In this document: piece after piece, positions 51,341 through 62,818 of the stretch | Position numbering within the stretch: the stretch's first letter is position 1 | How the letters are laid out: every line of letters starts with the position of its first letter | NCBI RefSeq assembly: GCF_000526635.1 | Contig: NZ_JAGL01000009.1 | Location: 62,164 to 126,163 of the forward strand | Reading direction: 5' to 3' | Source of the DNA: Aminobacter sp. J41 | Lineage (GTDB): Bacteria; Pseudomonadota; Alphaproteobacteria; Rhizobiales; Rhizobiaceae | DNA length: 64,000 nucleotides | The notes under the pieces: generated by a model | The model's database searches: none | What the model was told of the DNA's origin: nothing | Seen by the model: only the letters and a program-made list of their open reading frames with translations | Translations under genes and position numbers: made by a program

Positions 51341-52858
51341 TCAGTCGTCGGCGACGACGATATCCATTGGACGGTTCAGCACCTTGCCGAGCAGGGCCAT
51401 GCGCTTGTCGGGCCGCTCGCCCATCAGGTCGGCGTGGCTCTTCGGGATGACCAGTGACAGCTTCCGGCCCTCGCCCTTCCGCCACTTGAGCTTTGGGATG
51501 ATGCCGGGCATCGAGGCCGAGAACAGGTAGACGACGCGCAGCAGTGCGCCGAGGATGCGGGCGCGTTCGAGATAGAGCGGCCCGGCAAGCGAACGCATCA
51601 CCGGCGAGACGTCATCTTCGTAGATGCCCTCGTGGCGGAACAGGCTGGTCAGCGCGATGAAGGCGCGGCCCGGGTGATCGACGCCGATGAACGAGCCGTG
51701 GGCGATGATATTGAGCGACTGCGTGCCGCGATAGTCGGGGTGAGCGCGCCAGCCGATATCGGTGAGCAGACAGGCGGCGCGGCGGTAGCGCGCTTCCTCC
51801 ACCGTCTCCTCGATGCCGAAGGCCTCAAAGGCCTCGCCGGTCCAGGCCTCCAGCTCGCGGCAGTGCGTAACCGAGCGCGCACGCAGGATGGCGAGTTCCT
51901 CTGCGGCGGAAATCAGCGGGTCCTGCCGCTTCTGCTGCTCGTCGAGCAGCGAATAAAGATAGCCTTCGCGCACGCCGAGCGCTGACACCACCACCTTGCC
52001 AGGCTTCATCGCCTGGACGATTTCACGCAGCACGGCCGCGCCATAGGGCAACAGCGCGCGGCGCGACTTCGAGATGCGCTCGACGCCCTTCATGCGCGAG
52101 ATGTCACCGTCGATCACCTGACGCAGGAAGCTTCCCAGCTTGTCCAGCTCGAACTCGTAATGGTGCATCACGTCGAGCGGGTAGCCCTGCGAGGTCATGT
52201 GCAGGCGAGCAAGGTTTCGCCAGGTGCCGCCAACGCAGTAGAAGGTGCGGCCCTTGCCCTCTTCCAGGAAGCTCGCACGCTTCAATTCAGTACGGGCGAT
52301 GCTCATCGCCCGCGAAGTCGAGCCCTTCGCCATTTCTTGCAGCCGCAGGCCGCCGAGTGGCAGCGTGATGCCCTCCCCGATCTCCTCGCCCTTGATGTCG
52401 ACCAGCTCGAGGCTGCCGCCGCCGAGGTCACCAGAGATGCCATCGGGATCATGGAAGGCAGAGATGATGCCGAGGCCGGCGTAGGTTGCCTCCTCGCGGC
52501 CGGTGAGGACACGGATCGGTACGCGAAACACGTCCTCGGCGCGGCGGATGAAGTCGGGGCCATTCTCGGCCTCGCGCGCCGCCGCCGTCGCGATCACGTG
52601 CAGCGATTGCGCCCCGGCCTGCTCTGACAGCGCCCGAAAGCGTCGGAACTCTTCCAGCGCCATATCGACCGCCTTCGGGTCGAGCTTGCCGGTGGAGTAG
52701 ATTCCGCGGCCGAGGCCCGCCAGCATCTTCTCGTTGAACAAGATGGTCGGGGATCGGGCGGTCCCCTCGTAGATGACGAGGCGGATCGAGTTCGATCCAA
52801 TGTCCACGATGGACAAAGGCCGGCGATCTGGAAGCCGGCCCTGCGATACAGAGATCAT
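51341..52858 (-). CDS. ppx: Exopolyphosphatase (Ppx/GppA family)
   Basis: 505 residues. Actin-like phosphate-binding motifs: [14 protein letters not shown] at the start, [12 protein letters not shown] near 145 and the [14 protein letters not shown] segment near 215. It removes phosphate from polyP ends or pppGpp. ATG overlaps the ppk TGA, so the pair that makes and breaks polyP is one transcript. Confidence 0.95.
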   Translation of the reverse strand: MISVSQGRLPDRRPLSIVDIGSNSIRLVIYEGTARSPTILFNEKMLAGLGRGIYSTGKLDPKAVDMALEEFRRFRALSEQAGAQSLHVIATAAAREAENGPDFIRRAEDVFRVPIRVLTGREEATYAGLGIISAFHDPDGISGDLGGGSLELVDIKGEEIGEGITLPLGGLRLQEMAKGSTSRAMSIARTELKRASFLEEGKGRTFYCVGGTWRNLARLHMTSQGYPLDVMHHYEFELDKLGSFLRQVIDGDISRMKGVERISKSRRALLPYGAAVLREIVQAMKPGKVVVSALGVREGYLYSLLDEQQKRQDPLISAAEELAILRARSVTHCRELEAWTGEAFEAFGIEETVEEARYRRAACLLTDIGWRAHPDYRGTQSLNIIAHGSFIGVDHPGRAFIALTSLFRHEGIYEDDVSPVMRSLAGPLYLERARILGALLRVVYLFSASMPGIIPKLKWRKGEGRKLSLVIPKSHADLMGERPDKRMALLGKVLNRPMDIVVADD

Positions 52859-55065
52859 GCTGAGGTTGCCACGCTGGCTTTCTTGCGGCGCTTGTACTGC
52901 GCGATGCGCTGTGGCGCATGAGATTTCAGGGCATCACCACGACCCGAAAGGCTCGGATTGGTCATGAAATACTCCTGCGCGTTGAAAGGCTCTTCGCCTT
53001 CCTCGGGCACGATCCGCCGCGAGGTCCCGTCCGCCAGTACCTCGAAACTTTGCTGGTTGTCCATAATATTGCCCAGCATGATCTGGCCAAGCACCTGCTC
53101 GTGGACGGTCGGATTCGTGATTGGGACCAGCGTCTCGACGCGGCGATCGAGATTGCGCGGCATCATGTCGGCCGAGCCGATGTAGACGATGGCCTCGTCC
53201 GACGGCAGCCCGCTGCCGTTGCCGAAGCAGTAGATGCGGCTGTGCTCGAGGAAGCGGCCGACGATCGATTTCACGCGGATGTTTTCCGAAAGGCCCGGCA
53301 CCTGCGGCCGCAGGCAGCAGATGCCGCGCACCACGAGGTCGATTTCGACCCCGGCGCGGCTTGCTTCGTAGAGCGCGTCGATGACGATCGGGTCGACCAG
53401 CGAGTTCATCTTCATCCAGATCTGGCCGGGCTTACCCTCCTGTACGAAGCGAACTTCATCTTCGATGTGCTTAAGAATGCGGCTGCGCAGGCCAAAGGGT
53501 GAGATCGCCAGCCGCATCTCGCCGGTAGGCTCAGCATAGCCGGTGATGAAGTTGAAGATCTGGGCGACGTCGCGGGCGATCACCGAGTCCGAGGTGAAGA
53601 ACGACAGGTCCGTATAGATACGCGCGGTGATCGGATGGTAGTTGCCGGTGCCGAGGTGGACGTAGTTGCGCAGCTTGCCGTCCTCGCGGCGCACCACCAG
53701 CGACATCTTGGCGTGGGTCTTCAGTTCCAGGAAGCCGAACACGACCTGCACGCCGGCGCGCTCCAGGTCCCTCGCCCAGCGAATGTTGGCTTCCTCGTCG
53801 AAGCGGGCCTTGAGCTCGACCAGGGCCGTCACCGACTTGCCCGACTCCGCAGCCTCGATCAGCGCGCGCACGATCGGGCTGTCGTTCGAGGTGCGGTACA
53901 GCGTTTGCTTGATCGCGACCACGTCGGGATCAAAGGCAGCCTGGCGCAGGAATTGCACCACGGCGTCGAACGACTCGTAGGGGTGGTGGACGATGATGTC
54001 CTTCTCACGGATCGCCGAGAAACAGTCGCCGCCGTGTTCGCGGATGCGCTCGGGGAAGCGCGGATTGTAGGGCGTGAACTTCAGCTCATCGCGCGGCAGC
54101 GAAACCAGTTCAGAGACCTGATTGACCGCAAGTGGCCGCTGCAAAATCGAAATGCGCGACGCCGGCACCTCAAGCTCGGTCGCCACGAATTCGCGCAGCG
54201 CCCCGGGCATCTTGTCGTCGAACTCGATGCGGATCACCTGGCCGCGCCGGCGGCGCTTCAGCGCACTCTCGAACAGGCGCACCAGGTCCTCGGCCTCTTC
54301 CTCGACTTCGATATCCGAGTCACGGATGATGCGGAACGTGCCCGATCCCTCGACCTCGTAGCCGGGGAACAGCTTGCCGATGAAGAGCGCGACCACCTCT
54401 TCCAACTTGATGAAGCGGACGCACGAGCCGTTGCCCGGAATGAGGATATAGCGACGCAGTGCCGTGGGAAGACGCAGCAGCGCCGTCATCTGCTCGCGGT
54501 TGCGCAGGTGGCGCAGCTGCAATGCGATCGAGAAGCCCAGGTTCGGAATGAACGGGAATGGATGCGCCGGGTCGATCGACAGCGGCGTGAGCACCGGGAA
54601 GATCGCTTCCATGAAATGGGCGTCGAGCCACTCCAGCTCTTCGCGCTCGAGATTTTCGGCGCGGATGACCTCGATCCCCTCCTGCCGCAGCAGCTCGGTC
54701 AGATGGGCATAGGCGCGCTGCTGGTCCTCCTGCAGCCTCGCGACCTCGAAAAGCAGCAGTTCCAGCTGCTGCTCCGGCGTGCGCCCGTCCGGGCTCTTGA
54801 TGGCGATGCCCTGCCGGACCTGGCCGGCAAGGCCCGCCACGCGCACCATGAAGAACTCGTCGAGGTTATCGGCGGAGATCGACAGGAAGCGGACACGCTC
54901 AAGGAGCGGATGATTCGGGTTCTCCGCCTCGCTCAGTACGCGCCGGTTGAACTGCAGCCACGAGAATTCACGATTGACGAAACGATCAGGGTTGCCGTCG
55001 GGCGACGCCGACAGGGCCTGTATCTCGCCAGTGAATTCACTTGTCGCGGGCTTGAGCTCGTTCAT
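52855..55065 (-). CDS. ppk1: Polyphosphate kinase 1
   Basis: 736 residues. N-domain [28 protein letters not shown]...[16 protein letters not shown]; phospholipase-D-like domains with phosphohistidine site [15 protein letters not shown] and [10 protein letters not shown]. Makes polyphosphate from ATP. First gene of the ppk-ppx operon. Confidence 0.96.
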   Translation of the reverse strand: MNELKPATSEFTGEIQALSASPDGNPDRFVNREFSWLQFNRRVLSEAENPNHPLLERVRFLSISADNLDEFFMVRVAGLAGQVRQGIAIKSPDGRTPEQQLELLLFEVARLQEDQQRAYAHLTELLRQEGIEVIRAENLEREELEWLDAHFMEAIFPVLTPLSIDPAHPFPFIPNLGFSIALQLRHLRNREQMTALLRLPTALRRYILIPGNGSCVRFIKLEEVVALFIGKLFPGYEVEGSGTFRIIRDSDIEVEEEAEDLVRLFESALKRRRRGQVIRIEFDDKMPGALREFVATELEVPASRISILQRPLAVNQVSELVSLPRDELKFTPYNPRFPERIREHGGDCFSAIREKDIIVHHPYESFDAVVQFLRQAAFDPDVVAIKQTLYRTSNDSPIVRALIEAAESGKSVTALVELKARFDEEANIRWARDLERAGVQVVFGFLELKTHAKMSLVVRREDGKLRNYVHLGTGNYHPITARIYTDLSFFTSDSVIARDVAQIFNFITGYAEPTGEMRLAISPFGLRSRILKHIEDEVRFVQEGKPGQIWMKMNSLVDPIVIDALYEASRAGVEIDLVVRGICCLRPQVPGLSENIRVKSIVGRFLEHSRIYCFGNGSGLPSDEAIVYIGSADMMPRNLDRRVETLVPITNPTVHEQVLGQIMLGNIMDNQQSFEVLADGTSRRIVPEEGEEPFNAQEYFMTNPSLSGRGDALKSHAPQRIAQYKRRKKASVATSA

Positions 55066-55221
55066 TGTCCTGTTTTTCCCCTGCCGCAGGCAAACGGCAT
55101 GCTGCCAGCTTAGCTTCTGGCAGGCATTTGCGACAGTTTGATATCATCAACTTGCAAAGACCACGTTTATGCGGCAAACGCTCTCGCAGGCGCAATCGGC
55201 ATAGGAATCCGGGAGCATCTC

Positions 55222-55467
55222 ATGGCTGGCCACGCGGTACCGCATTTCCAGAACGACGCAGGTCATCCCGCGATCGCGATTGGGGTGAAGGAGTTCATGT
55301 GCGTTGGGGCTAACCCGCCCTTCGACCACCCGCACATCTTCCTCGACATGGGCGACGAGTCCGAAAAGATCTGCCCGTACTGCTCGACGCTGTACCGCTA
55401 CGATCCGAAGCTTAAGGCTGACGAGACCAACCCGGCCGGCGCTCTTTACCACCCCAACGCAGCCTGA
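55222..55467 (+). CDS. Zinc-finger CHCC protein (NDUFS6-like)
   Basis: 81 residues, ATG with GGGAG upstream. Ligands C27, H38 (DHPHIF), then CPYC...; this is the small zf-CHCC fold of the mitochondrial complex I subunit NDUFS6 and its alphaproteobacterial relatives. Probably an accessory of complex I. Followed at 11 nt by the flavin monooxygenase. Confidence 0.88.
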   Translation: MAGHAVPHFQNDAGHPAIAIGVKEFMCVGANPPFDHPHIFLDMGDESEKICPYCSTLYRYDPKLKADETNPAGALYHPNAA

Positions 55468-55477
55468 CCGATAGAAG

Positions 55478-56659
55478 ATGCCCGAAGCGGGGCAAATCGC
55501 GATAGCAGGAGCCGGCATCGCCGGCCTCACCTGTGCGCTCGCGATGGCTCGGGCTGGCTACAAGGTCACGATCTATGAGCGCGCCCCGCAACTGCAGGAA
55601 GTCGGCGCTGGACTGCAGCTGTCTCCCAATGCCACCCGCATCCTGCGTGAGCTTGGCGTTCTCGACCGTCTTCTCCCGCATGCCGTCCGCCCGAGCGAAA
55701 TTGCTATCCGCCGGGCTGACAGCCTCCGGCTGCTCTCCTCGGTAGAGCTTGGCCAGTTCGCCCTGGACCGCTGGGGCGCTCCATACCTCACCATCCATCG
55801 CGCTGACCTGCAGAAGGCGCTGCTCGCGGCCGCGTTGGAGAATCCGTCGATCACTGTGGTGACCGGCGCGCGCGTCGAGCGTGTCTCGACCGCCAAGGGG
55901 AACTGTTCTCTCACCATCGCCGGAGCGGATCACCATTTTGAAGCTACCAGCGACCTCGTCGTCGGCGCCGATGGCGTCTGGTCGACGGTGCGCGGCCTGT
56001 TCGGCAAGGGCATCGGCAGCTTCTACACCGGCTACATCGCCTGGCGCACCACGGTGGGCGATGGCGGCAAGCTCGTGCCCATCGACCGCGTTACGACCTT
56101 CCTCCACCGCAACTTCCATCTGGTCGCCTACCCGATCCGCGCCGGCAAGGAGATCAATCTGGTCGCTGTCACGCCGGGCCTCGCTGAGGCGATGTCGTGG
56201 TCGAACGACTCCACCTCCGCACGCCTTGAAGTGGCGATGGCGGGCGCCGATCCCGCTCTGCTCGTTTTGGTCCGACAGGCACAGCGCTGGACCACCTGGC
56301 CGATCCACGAGGTGCCTCCAGCAACGCCGTGGACCTTTGCAGGCAAGGTGGCACTGATCGGCGACGCAGCTCACGCCGTCAGCCCCTATGCAGCGCAGGG
56401 GGCAGCCATGGCCATCGAGGACGCGCAGGCGCTTGCCGACCAGCTGAAGGCGCATCCGGACATCGCCGCTGCGCTCACCGCCTATGAGGCGCAACGCAAG
56501 CCGCGCCTGCGCCGAGTTGCCAGCCGCGGCAGGTTCAACCGCTTCGCGTGGCATGCCTCCGGGCCAATCGCGCTCGGCCGCGACATCGTGCTTTCGCGGC
56601 GCACTCCGCAGCAGCTCGCCACCGGCTTCGACTGGCTCTACGGCTACACCCAGCACTAA
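55478..56659 (+). CDS. FAD-dependent monooxygenase (salicylate hydroxylase-like)
   Basis: 393 residues. Rossmann GAGIAGLTCALAMARAGYKV, DG motif LVVGADGVWSTVR near 165, and GD motif LIGDAAHAVSPYAAQGAAMA near 295: class A flavoprotein hydroxylase. The closest type is salicylate or 3-hydroxybenzoate hydroxylase, but rhizobial paralogues have unknown substrates. Starts right after the zinc-finger gene. Confidence 0.88.
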   Translation: MPEAGQIAIAGAGIAGLTCALAMARAGYKVTIYERAPQLQEVGAGLQLSPNATRILRELGVLDRLLPHAVRPSEIAIRRADSLRLLSSVELGQFALDRWGAPYLTIHRADLQKALLAAALENPSITVVTGARVERVSTAKGNCSLTIAGADHHFEATSDLVVGADGVWSTVRGLFGKGIGSFYTGYIAWRTTVGDGGKLVPIDRVTTFLHRNFHLVAYPIRAGKEINLVAVTPGLAEAMSWSNDSTSARLEVAMAGADPALLVLVRQAQRWTTWPIHEVPPATPWTFAGKVALIGDAAHAVSPYAAQGAAMAIEDAQALADQLKAHPDIAAALTAYEAQRKPRLRRVASRGRFNRFAWHASGPIALGRDIVLSRRTPQQLATGFDWLYGYTQH

Positions 56660-56741
56660 GAGCGGCCCTGCCCGTCTGGGTCAGGACCGCCTGATGAAAC
56701 GAAGACGGGAAGGTTTCCGTTCGTCCGCCTTCAAACGATTG

Positions 56742-57545
56742 TCAGTGCAGGATCTGCGACAGGAACAGCTTGGTGCGTTCGTGACGCGGATTGTCGAAGA
56801 ACTCGGCCGGCGTGTTCTGCTCGACGATCTGACCCTGGTCCATGAAGATGACGCGGTTGGCGACCTGACGGGCGAAACCCATCTCGTGGGTCACACAGAT
56901 CATTGTCATGCCTTCCTCGGCGAGGCTGACCATCGTCTCCAGCACTTCCTTGATCATCTCCGGGTCGAGCGCCGAGGTCGGCTCGTCGAACAGCATGATA
57001 CGTGGGTTCATGCAGAGCGAGCGAGCGATCGCCACGCGCTGCTGCTGGCCGCCCGACAGCTGGCCCGGATATTTGTGCGCCTGCTCCGGGATTTTGACGC
57101 GGGTGAGGAAATGCATCGCGATTTCCTCGGCCTGCTTCTTCGGCATCTTGCGTACCCAAATCGGCGCCAGGGTGCAGTTTTCCAGGATCGTCAGATGCGG
57201 GAAGAGGTTGAAGTGCTGGAAGACCATGCCGACCTCGCGCCGCACCTCGTCGATCTTCTTGAGATCGTTGGTGAGCTCGATGCCGTCGACGATGATCTTG
57301 CCCTTCTGGTGCTCCTCAAGGCGGTTGATGCAGCGGATCATCGTCGACTTGCCGGAGCCCGACGGGCCGGCCACGACGATGCGCTCGCCGCGCATCACCT
57401 TGAGGTTGATGTCCTTGAGTACGTGGAAGTCACCGTACCACTTGTGCATGCCGATGATTTCGATGGCGACGTCCGTGTCCGACACCTTCATCTTGGAGCG
57501 GTCGACGGCGATCTCGTTCGCGGCAACAGCGTTTTCAGTGGCCAT
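56742..57545 (-). CDS. aapP: General L-amino acid ABC transporter, ATPase
   Basis: 267 residues. Walker [12 protein letters not shown], signature [15 protein letters not shown], Walker [16 protein letters not shown] and switch His in CVTHEMGFA. Last gene of the aap set; energises uptake of many L-amino acids. Confidence 0.94.
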   Translation of the reverse strand: MATENAVAANEIAVDRSKMKVSDTDVAIEIIGMHKWYGDFHVLKDINLKVMRGERIVVAGPSGSGKSTMIRCINRLEEHQKGKIIVDGIELTNDLKKIDEVRREVGMVFQHFNLFPHLTILENCTLAPIWVRKMPKKQAEEIAMHFLTRVKIPEQAHKYPGQLSGGQQQRVAIARSLCMNPRIMLFDEPTSALDPEMIKEVLETMVSLAEEGMTMICVTHEMGFARQVANRVIFMDQGQIVEQNTPAEFFDNPRHERTKLFLSQILH

Positions 57546-57602
57546 TTTCTGTTCCCCTGTGGCTCTTCGGCCTTGTCTTGTGTTTGTTACGGGAGGTCGT
57601 GT

Positions 57603-58760
57603 TCATCGACGGTATCCGGTGTCAAGCCGCCGCTCCATCCAGATCGAGTAGCGGGACATGCCGAAACAGAAGATCCAGAAGACGGCGCCGGCGAAGATCA
57701 GCCCCGACATCGGCGTTTGCGGGGATGCCCAGGCGGCGTCGGTGAAGTTCTGGCGCACGATGCCCAGAAGATCAAACATGCCGATGATGTAGACCAGGCT
57801 CGTGTCCTTGAAGAGGCTGATGAAGCTGTTGACGATGCCGGGGATGACCAGTTTCAGCGCCTGCGGCAGGATGATCAGGCACATCTTCTGCCAGTAGCTG
57901 AGGCCGAGCGAATCCGCGCCCTCGTACTGCCCTTTCGGGATCGCCTGCAGGCCGCCGCGCACCACCTCCGCCATGTAGGCTGACGCAAACAGGGCGACAC
58001 CCACCAGAGCGCGCAGGAACCGGTCGAAGGTCATGCCCGCCGGCATGAACAACGGCAGCATCACCGATGCCATGAACAGCACGGTCACCAGCGGCACGCC
58101 GCGCACCAACTCAATGAAGATGACGCAGATCATCTTGATCGCCGGCATCTTGGATCGTCGTCCCAGCGCCAGCACGATGCCAAGCGGGAGCGACACTGCA
58201 ATGCCGACGACCGACAGCACGATCGTCACCAGCAGCCCGCCCCATTCCGAGGTCGGCACATAGCGCAGGCCGAAATAGCCGCCGACCAGCAGGAAGAAGG
58301 CGACGATCGGGAAGACGACAAACAGCAGCAGCGCGTTGAGGGCCTTGTAGGGTACGCGCGGGATCAGCAGCGGCACCAGCAGCAGCACGAACATGATCGC
58401 GGTGAGATCGACGCGCCAGCGCTCGCTGTAGGTGTAGCGGCCGTACATGAACTGGGCGAACTTCGCGTTGACGAACGCCCAGCACGCACCGGACCAGCCG
58501 TCCGGCTGGACGCCGCCCTGTGAGACCGTGGCGCAGACGGTACGGTCGGGTCCCGACCATACGGCATCGATGAACGCCCAGCGCAGCATATTCGGCACGA
58601 ACCAGACGATCAGGAACAGGCCCAGCAGCGTGAGTACCGTGTCCATCGGCGACGCAAACAGGTTGGCGCGCAGCCAGGCGCCAAAACCGCGGGCCCGCGA
58701 GGGGGCCGGCTGCGGCCCCAGCATTTCGGTGCGGACGTAGGAAAGATCAGCGCTCGTCAT
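57603..58760 (-). CDS. aapM: General L-amino acid ABC transporter, permease
   Basis: 385 residues. Long form of the His/Glu permeases with extra N-terminal helices; EAA loop [39 protein letters not shown]. Pairs with AapQ in the membrane. 2 nt after aapQ. Confidence 0.94.
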   Translation of the reverse strand: MTSADLSYVRTEMLGPQPAPSRARGFGAWLRANLFASPMDTVLTLLGLFLIVWFVPNMLRWAFIDAVWSGPDRTVCATVSQGGVQPDGWSGACWAFVNAKFAQFMYGRYTYSERWRVDLTAIMFVLLLVPLLIPRVPYKALNALLLFVVFPIVAFFLLVGGYFGLRYVPTSEWGGLLVTIVLSVVGIAVSLPLGIVLALGRRSKMPAIKMICVIFIELVRGVPLVTVLFMASVMLPLFMPAGMTFDRFLRALVGVALFASAYMAEVVRGGLQAIPKGQYEGADSLGLSYWQKMCLIILPQALKLVIPGIVNSFISLFKDTSLVYIIGMFDLLGIVRQNFTDAAWASPQTPMSGLIFAGAVFWIFCFGMSRYSIWMERRLDTGYRR

Positions 58761-58761
58761 C

Positions 58762-59952
58762 TTATCTCTCCACCAGCGCCATCTTGGCGTTGAACCAGTT
58801 CATGAAGGCTGCGGTCGACAGGCTGAGCCCGAGATAGATGACCATCCAGATGGCCACGACCTCGATCGCCTGGCCGGTCTGATTCATCGTCGTCTGGCCG
58901 ATCTGCACGAGGTCTGGGTAGCCGACGAAGACGGCGAGCGACGAGTTCTTTGTCAGATTGAGATACTGGCTGGTAAGCGGCGGGATGATGATGCGCATCG
59001 CCTGCGGGATCACCACCAGCCTGAGCGTCAGGCCGGAACGCAGACCCAACGCATAGGAGGCTTCCGTCTGCCCGCGATTGACGCCGAGGATGCCGGCACG
59101 CACGATCTCGGCAATGAACGAGGCGGTGTAGAAGGACAGCGCCAGGTACAGCGACAGGAACTCGGGCTTCACCTGGAAGCCGCCGCTGAGGTTGAAGGTG
59201 CCCTTCTGCGGGAACTCAAAACTGACCGGGATGCCGAGCAGCAACGTCACCAGCAGCGGCAGGCCGATGATGAGGCCGAGCGATGTTGCAAGCCGCGGAA
59301 ACGGCTGGCCCGTCTGCATCTGCCGCCGGTAGGCCCAGCGGTTGAGGATGAAGGCGACGACGATGCCGACGACGAGTGCGGCCGGAATGAGCCACGCACT
59401 CTCTTCCCAGATGGCCTTCGGCAGGAAGAAGCCACGGTTGTTGAGATAGGACGAGAATGGCAGCTCAAGACTATCGCGCGGCCCGGGCAGCACCGACAGC
59501 ACACCGAGATACCAGAAAAAGATGACGAGCAGCGGCGGGATGTTGCGGAACACCTCGACATAGACGGTGCAGATCTTGGCGATGAGCCAGTTGCCCGACA
59601 GCCGGCCGACGCCGACAAGAAAGCCGATGATGGTTGCGGTGATGATGCCGCAAACGGCGACAAGGATCGTGTTCAGCAGGCCAACGATCAGCGCGCTGCG
59701 GAAGGATGAGTCCGCCGTGTACTGGATCAGTGACTGCGAGACGTCAAAACCGCTACGGCGATCAAGGAAGCCAAAGCCGGACGAAATGTTCGCTCGGCGG
59801 AGATTGTCTACCGTATTTCCCCAAATCCAGTAGACCGCCGCGGCCAGAATGACCACGACAAGTACCTGGAAGATGATCCCGCGAATCCGCGGATCGTTCT
59901 TCCACGAGACGCGTGCTGACGTGTCAGCGCGCAGCACCTCAGTCGATGCCAT
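58762..59952 (-). CDS. aapQ: General L-amino acid ABC transporter, permease
   Basis: 396 residues from [11 protein letters not shown]-terminal helix pair, [15 protein letters not shown] typical of AapQ, and EAA loop [39 protein letters not shown]. Encoded after aapJ with a hairpin in between. The longer frame to 60036 has no support. Confidence 0.94.
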   Translation of the reverse strand: MASTEVLRADTSARVSWKNDPRIRGIIFQVLVVVILAAAVYWIWGNTVDNLRRANISSGFGFLDRRSGFDVSQSLIQYTADSSFRSALIVGLLNTILVAVCGIITATIIGFLVGVGRLSGNWLIAKICTVYVEVFRNIPPLLVIFFWYLGVLSVLPGPRDSLELPFSSYLNNRGFFLPKAIWEESAWLIPAALVVGIVVAFILNRWAYRRQMQTGQPFPRLATSLGLIIGLPLLVTLLLGIPVSFEFPQKGTFNLSGGFQVKPEFLSLYLALSFYTASFIAEIVRAGILGVNRGQTEASYALGLRSGLTLRLVVIPQAMRIIIPPLTSQYLNLTKNSSLAVFVGYPDLVQIGQTTMNQTGQAIEVVAIWMVIYLGLSLSTAAFMNWFNAKMALVER

Positions 59953-60067
59953 GTGGTTCCCCTTGGTTCGGTGCGGGGACGTACGTAGCGTCTCCGTCAT
60001 TCCCGATAATTTCCAGAGCCGGTACTCACCTCGCAAAGATCAAGGCGTGCATATGCACCGGGCACCA

Positions 60068-60099
60068 AGAAAAGCGGCTGCCGGGGTTGCCGGCAGCCG
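60068..60099 (-). terminator. Hairpin between aapJ and aapQ
   Basis: 10-bp stem CGGCTGCCGG/CCGGCAGCCG, loop of five, then CTTTTCT on the minus strand, 12 nt past the aapJ stop. A partial terminator here would give more binding protein than permease. Confidence 0.78.
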
Positions 60100-60110
60100 G
60101 AGCAAATTTC

Positions 60111-61142
60111 TTAGCGGAGCGGCGGAGCGTACTGCAGGCCGCCCTTGGTCCAGAGTTGGTTCAGGCCGCGGGCGATCTTGAGTGGGCTCTCCTGGCCGAT
60201 GTTACGCTCGAACATCTCGCCATAGTTGCCGACGCCGGCGACCACTTTCACGACCCAGTCGTTTTCGAGGCCGAGCATCGCGCCAATCTTGGATTCCGGC
60301 TCCTGGCCGAGGATGCGCTTGATCTCCGGATTGTCGGAGCCCTTCATTTCCTCGACGTTGGCCTGGGTGATGCCGAGTTCCTCGGCCTGGATCAGCGCAA
60401 AGAGAGTCCACTTGACGATGTCGAACCACTGGTCGTCACCCTGGCGGACGAGCGGGCCGAGCGGCTCCTTGGAGATGATCTCCGGAAGAACCACGTGCTC
60501 ATCCGGGTTGGCGAGCGTCAGACGGAGCGCATACAGACCGGACTGGTCGGTGGTGTAGGCGTCGCAGCGACCAGCCTCATAAGCGGCATTGGTCTCGTCG
60601 AAGCCCTGGAACACGACCGGGTTGTATTCCATGTTGTTGGCACGGAAGTAGTCGGCGAGGTTGAGCTCGGTCGTCGTGCCGGTCTGCACGCAGATCGCGG
60701 CGCCCGAAAGCTGCAGCGCGGAGTTGATGCCCGGGAGCTTCGCCGCGTTGATCATGAAGCCCTGGCCGTCATAGTAGTTGACGCCAGTGAAGTTGAAGCC
60801 GAGCGACGTGTCGCGGCTCAGCGTCCAGGTCGTGTTGCGCGCGAGCAGGTCGATTTCACCCGACTGCAGCGCGGTGAACCGCTCGGTCGCGTTGGTCGTG
60901 GTGAACTTCACCTTCTCCGGATCCCCGAAGACGGCGGCAGCAACGGCCTTGCAGAAGTCCGAGTCGAAGCCCTTCCAGTTGCCCTGATCGTCGGGGGCAG
61001 CAAAACCGGCAAGGCCGGTGTGGACGCCGCACTGGACAAACCCCTTGGCCTTCACGTCGTCGAGCGTCGCCGCCGACCCGGCCGCAGCCGACATCAGCAC
61101 CATCGCAGCCGATCCGAGAATTCCGGTCACAAACTTTTTCAT
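60111..61142 (-). CDS. aapJ: General L-amino acid ABC transporter, binding protein
   Basis: 343 residues from ATG 61142. Sec signal (1-25 ending AAAGSAA), then VKAKGFVQCGVHTGLAGFA, GNWKGFDSDFCKAVAAAVFGD and the family segment NTTWTLSRDTSLGFNFTG. Periplasmic amino-acid receptor of AapQMP. First gene of the operon. Confidence 0.95.
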   Translation of the reverse strand: MKKFVTGILGSAAMVLMSAAAGSAATLDDVKAKGFVQCGVHTGLAGFAAPDDQGNWKGFDSDFCKAVAAAVFGDPEKVKFTTTNATERFTALQSGEIDLLARNTTWTLSRDTSLGFNFTGVNYYDGQGFMINAAKLPGINSALQLSGAAICVQTGTTTELNLADYFRANNMEYNPVVFQGFDETNAAYEAGRCDAYTTDQSGLYALRLTLANPDEHVVLPEIISKEPLGPLVRQGDDQWFDIVKWTLFALIQAEELGITQANVEEMKGSDNPEIKRILGQEPESKIGAMLGLENDWVVKVVAGVGNYGEMFERNIGQESPLKIARGLNQLWTKGGLQYAPPLR

Positions 61143-61557
61143 GCCCACATACCCTTTTCTAATTTTTGTCGGGGTGCGTGTCCCCTTGTGGTTCCTGCGG
61201 AAGCAGTGGCAGCCCTGTCAACAGCCTGAGGTCGCCTGAGAGCTTGAGGCCCTGTCGTCCCGCCTCCCATTACGCGGCCATCGAAAGCGATTATTGACCA
61301 TCGGTCAAGTGCGAATGAAACAGCGGGAAGAATTGCCCAAAATTGATGCACCTCACACCATCTTTCGTGCATGTAGAGCCAATGAGTGAGCAAAAAAAAT
61401 GTAGTTTTCCGGCCAATTATCCGGAAAAACTTACATGGTTCGTCAGGAGCGCCACTCGGCACTCTGGCCCAATTTTTACGGGGCCGCTGCGTTGGTCTGC
61501 GATAGTTGCAGAAGCTGGCTGCAGTGGCTATCCCTCCCCTAAACGGATCGAGGACAG
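61143..61557. promoter_or_regulatory. Divergent aapJ-metC regulatory region
   Basis: 415 nt without a gene. It has a 15-nt palindrome TTGACC-ATC-GGTCAA at 61294-61308 and a hairpin TTTTCCGG/CCGGAAAA at 61405-61428 which on the minus strand is followed by TTTTTTTT (61392-61399), as in a terminator or attenuator. Promoters of both operons must lie here but no clear -35/-10 pair was found. Confidence 0.6.
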
Positions 61558-62730
61558 ATGAGCAATTCAGGCCAGACCAAGAAGGGCATCCACACGCAGC
61601 TTGCCCATATCGGCAACAACCCGCGCGACTTTTACGGCTTCGTGAACCCGCCGGTCGTGCATGCCTCCACAGTGCTGTTTCCGGACGCAGCGACCATGGC
61701 GTCACGCAACCAGAAATATACCTACGGGACGCGCGGCACGCCGACGACCGACGCACTGGCCTCGGCCATGGACACGCTGGAAGGCTCGGCCGGAACCATC
61801 ATCGTGCCGTCGGGTCTGGCGGCGGTCACGATCCCGATGCTGGCCTTCCTGTCGGCAGGCGATCATGTGCTGATCGTCGATTCCGTCTACCACCCGACCC
61901 GCCACTTCGCCGACATGATGCTGAAGCGCTTCGGTGTCGAGGTCGAATATTACGACCCGGCGATCGGCGGCGGCATCTCGGCACTGATAAAGGCCAACAC
62001 CAAGGTCGTGTTCACCGAATCGCCCGGGTCCAACACCTTCGAGATCCAGGACATTCCCGCAATCGCACAGGCCGCGCATGCGCGCGGCGCGATCGTGATG
62101 ATGGACAACACCTGGGCGACGCCGCTCTACTTCCGGCCTCTCGACCACGGCGTCGACGTCTCGATCCACGCGGCGACCAAGTATCCGGCCGGCCATTCGG
62201 ACATCCTGTTAGGCACGGTGTCCGCCAACGAACGCTGCTGGAATCAGCTGCACGAGACCTTCGTTACCATGGGCTGCTGCGCGGCTCCCGACGATGTCTA
62301 TCAGGTGCTGCGCGGCCTCCGGACCATGGGCGTGCGTCTCGAGCGCCACGAGAAGAACGCACTTGAGATAGCGCGCTGGCTGGAAGCACAGTCGGGCGTT
62401 GCGCAGGTGCTGCACCCTGCTCTCGAAAGCTTCCCGAGCCACGCGCTGTGGAAGCGCGACTTCAAGGGATCAAGCGGCATCTTCTCGATCGTTCTCAACG
62501 GCGGCGGCGAAAGGCAGGCGCACGCCTTCCTCGACGCGCTGAGGATCTTCGGCCTGGGCTATTCCTGGGGCGGGTTCGAGAGCCTTGCCGTGCATGTCTG
62601 GATCGGCGACCGCCTCGTTTCGAAGCGCAGCTACGGCGGCCCGATCATCCGCCTGCAGATCGGCCTCGAGGACGTCGAGGACCTGAAGCAGGATCTGACC
62701 AACGCGCTGGCGGCGGCGGCATCAGCCTGA
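61558..62730 (+). CDS. metC: Cystathionine beta-lyase
   Basis: 390 residues, Cys/Met-metabolism PLP family. YTYGTRGTPTTDALASAMDTLEGS near 55, PLP Lys in SIHAATKYPAGHSD near 205. Cleaves cystathionine to homocysteine; alphaproteobacterial paralogues can act on other cysteine conjugates. Divergent from aapJ. Confidence 0.9.
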   Translation: MSNSGQTKKGIHTQLAHIGNNPRDFYGFVNPPVVHASTVLFPDAATMASRNQKYTYGTRGTPTTDALASAMDTLEGSAGTIIVPSGLAAVTIPMLAFLSAGDHVLIVDSVYHPTRHFADMMLKRFGVEVEYYDPAIGGGISALIKANTKVVFTESPGSNTFEIQDIPAIAQAAHARGAIVMMDNTWATPLYFRPLDHGVDVSIHAATKYPAGHSDILLGTVSANERCWNQLHETFVTMGCCAAPDDVYQVLRGLRTMGVRLERHEKNALEIARWLEAQSGVAQVLHPALESFPSHALWKRDFKGSSGIFSIVLNGGGERQAHAFLDALRIFGLGYSWGGFESLAVHVWIGDRLVSKRSYGGPIIRLQIGLEDVEDLKQDLTNALAAAASA

Positions 62731-62763
62731 GTCAGCCGCTGCAACGCCTGACGACCCGAATCG

Positions 62764-62793
62764 AAAAAGCCGCCGATCTTCCGGCGGCTTTTT
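62764..62793. terminator. Bidirectional intrinsic terminator
   Basis: 12-bp perfect stem AAAAAGCCGCCG/CGGCGGCTTTTT, loop of six, between convergent metC and the GntR gene. Confidence 0.9.
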
Positions 62794-62818
62794 CTTTCCA
62801 CTCAAAGACCTGCGTCGT

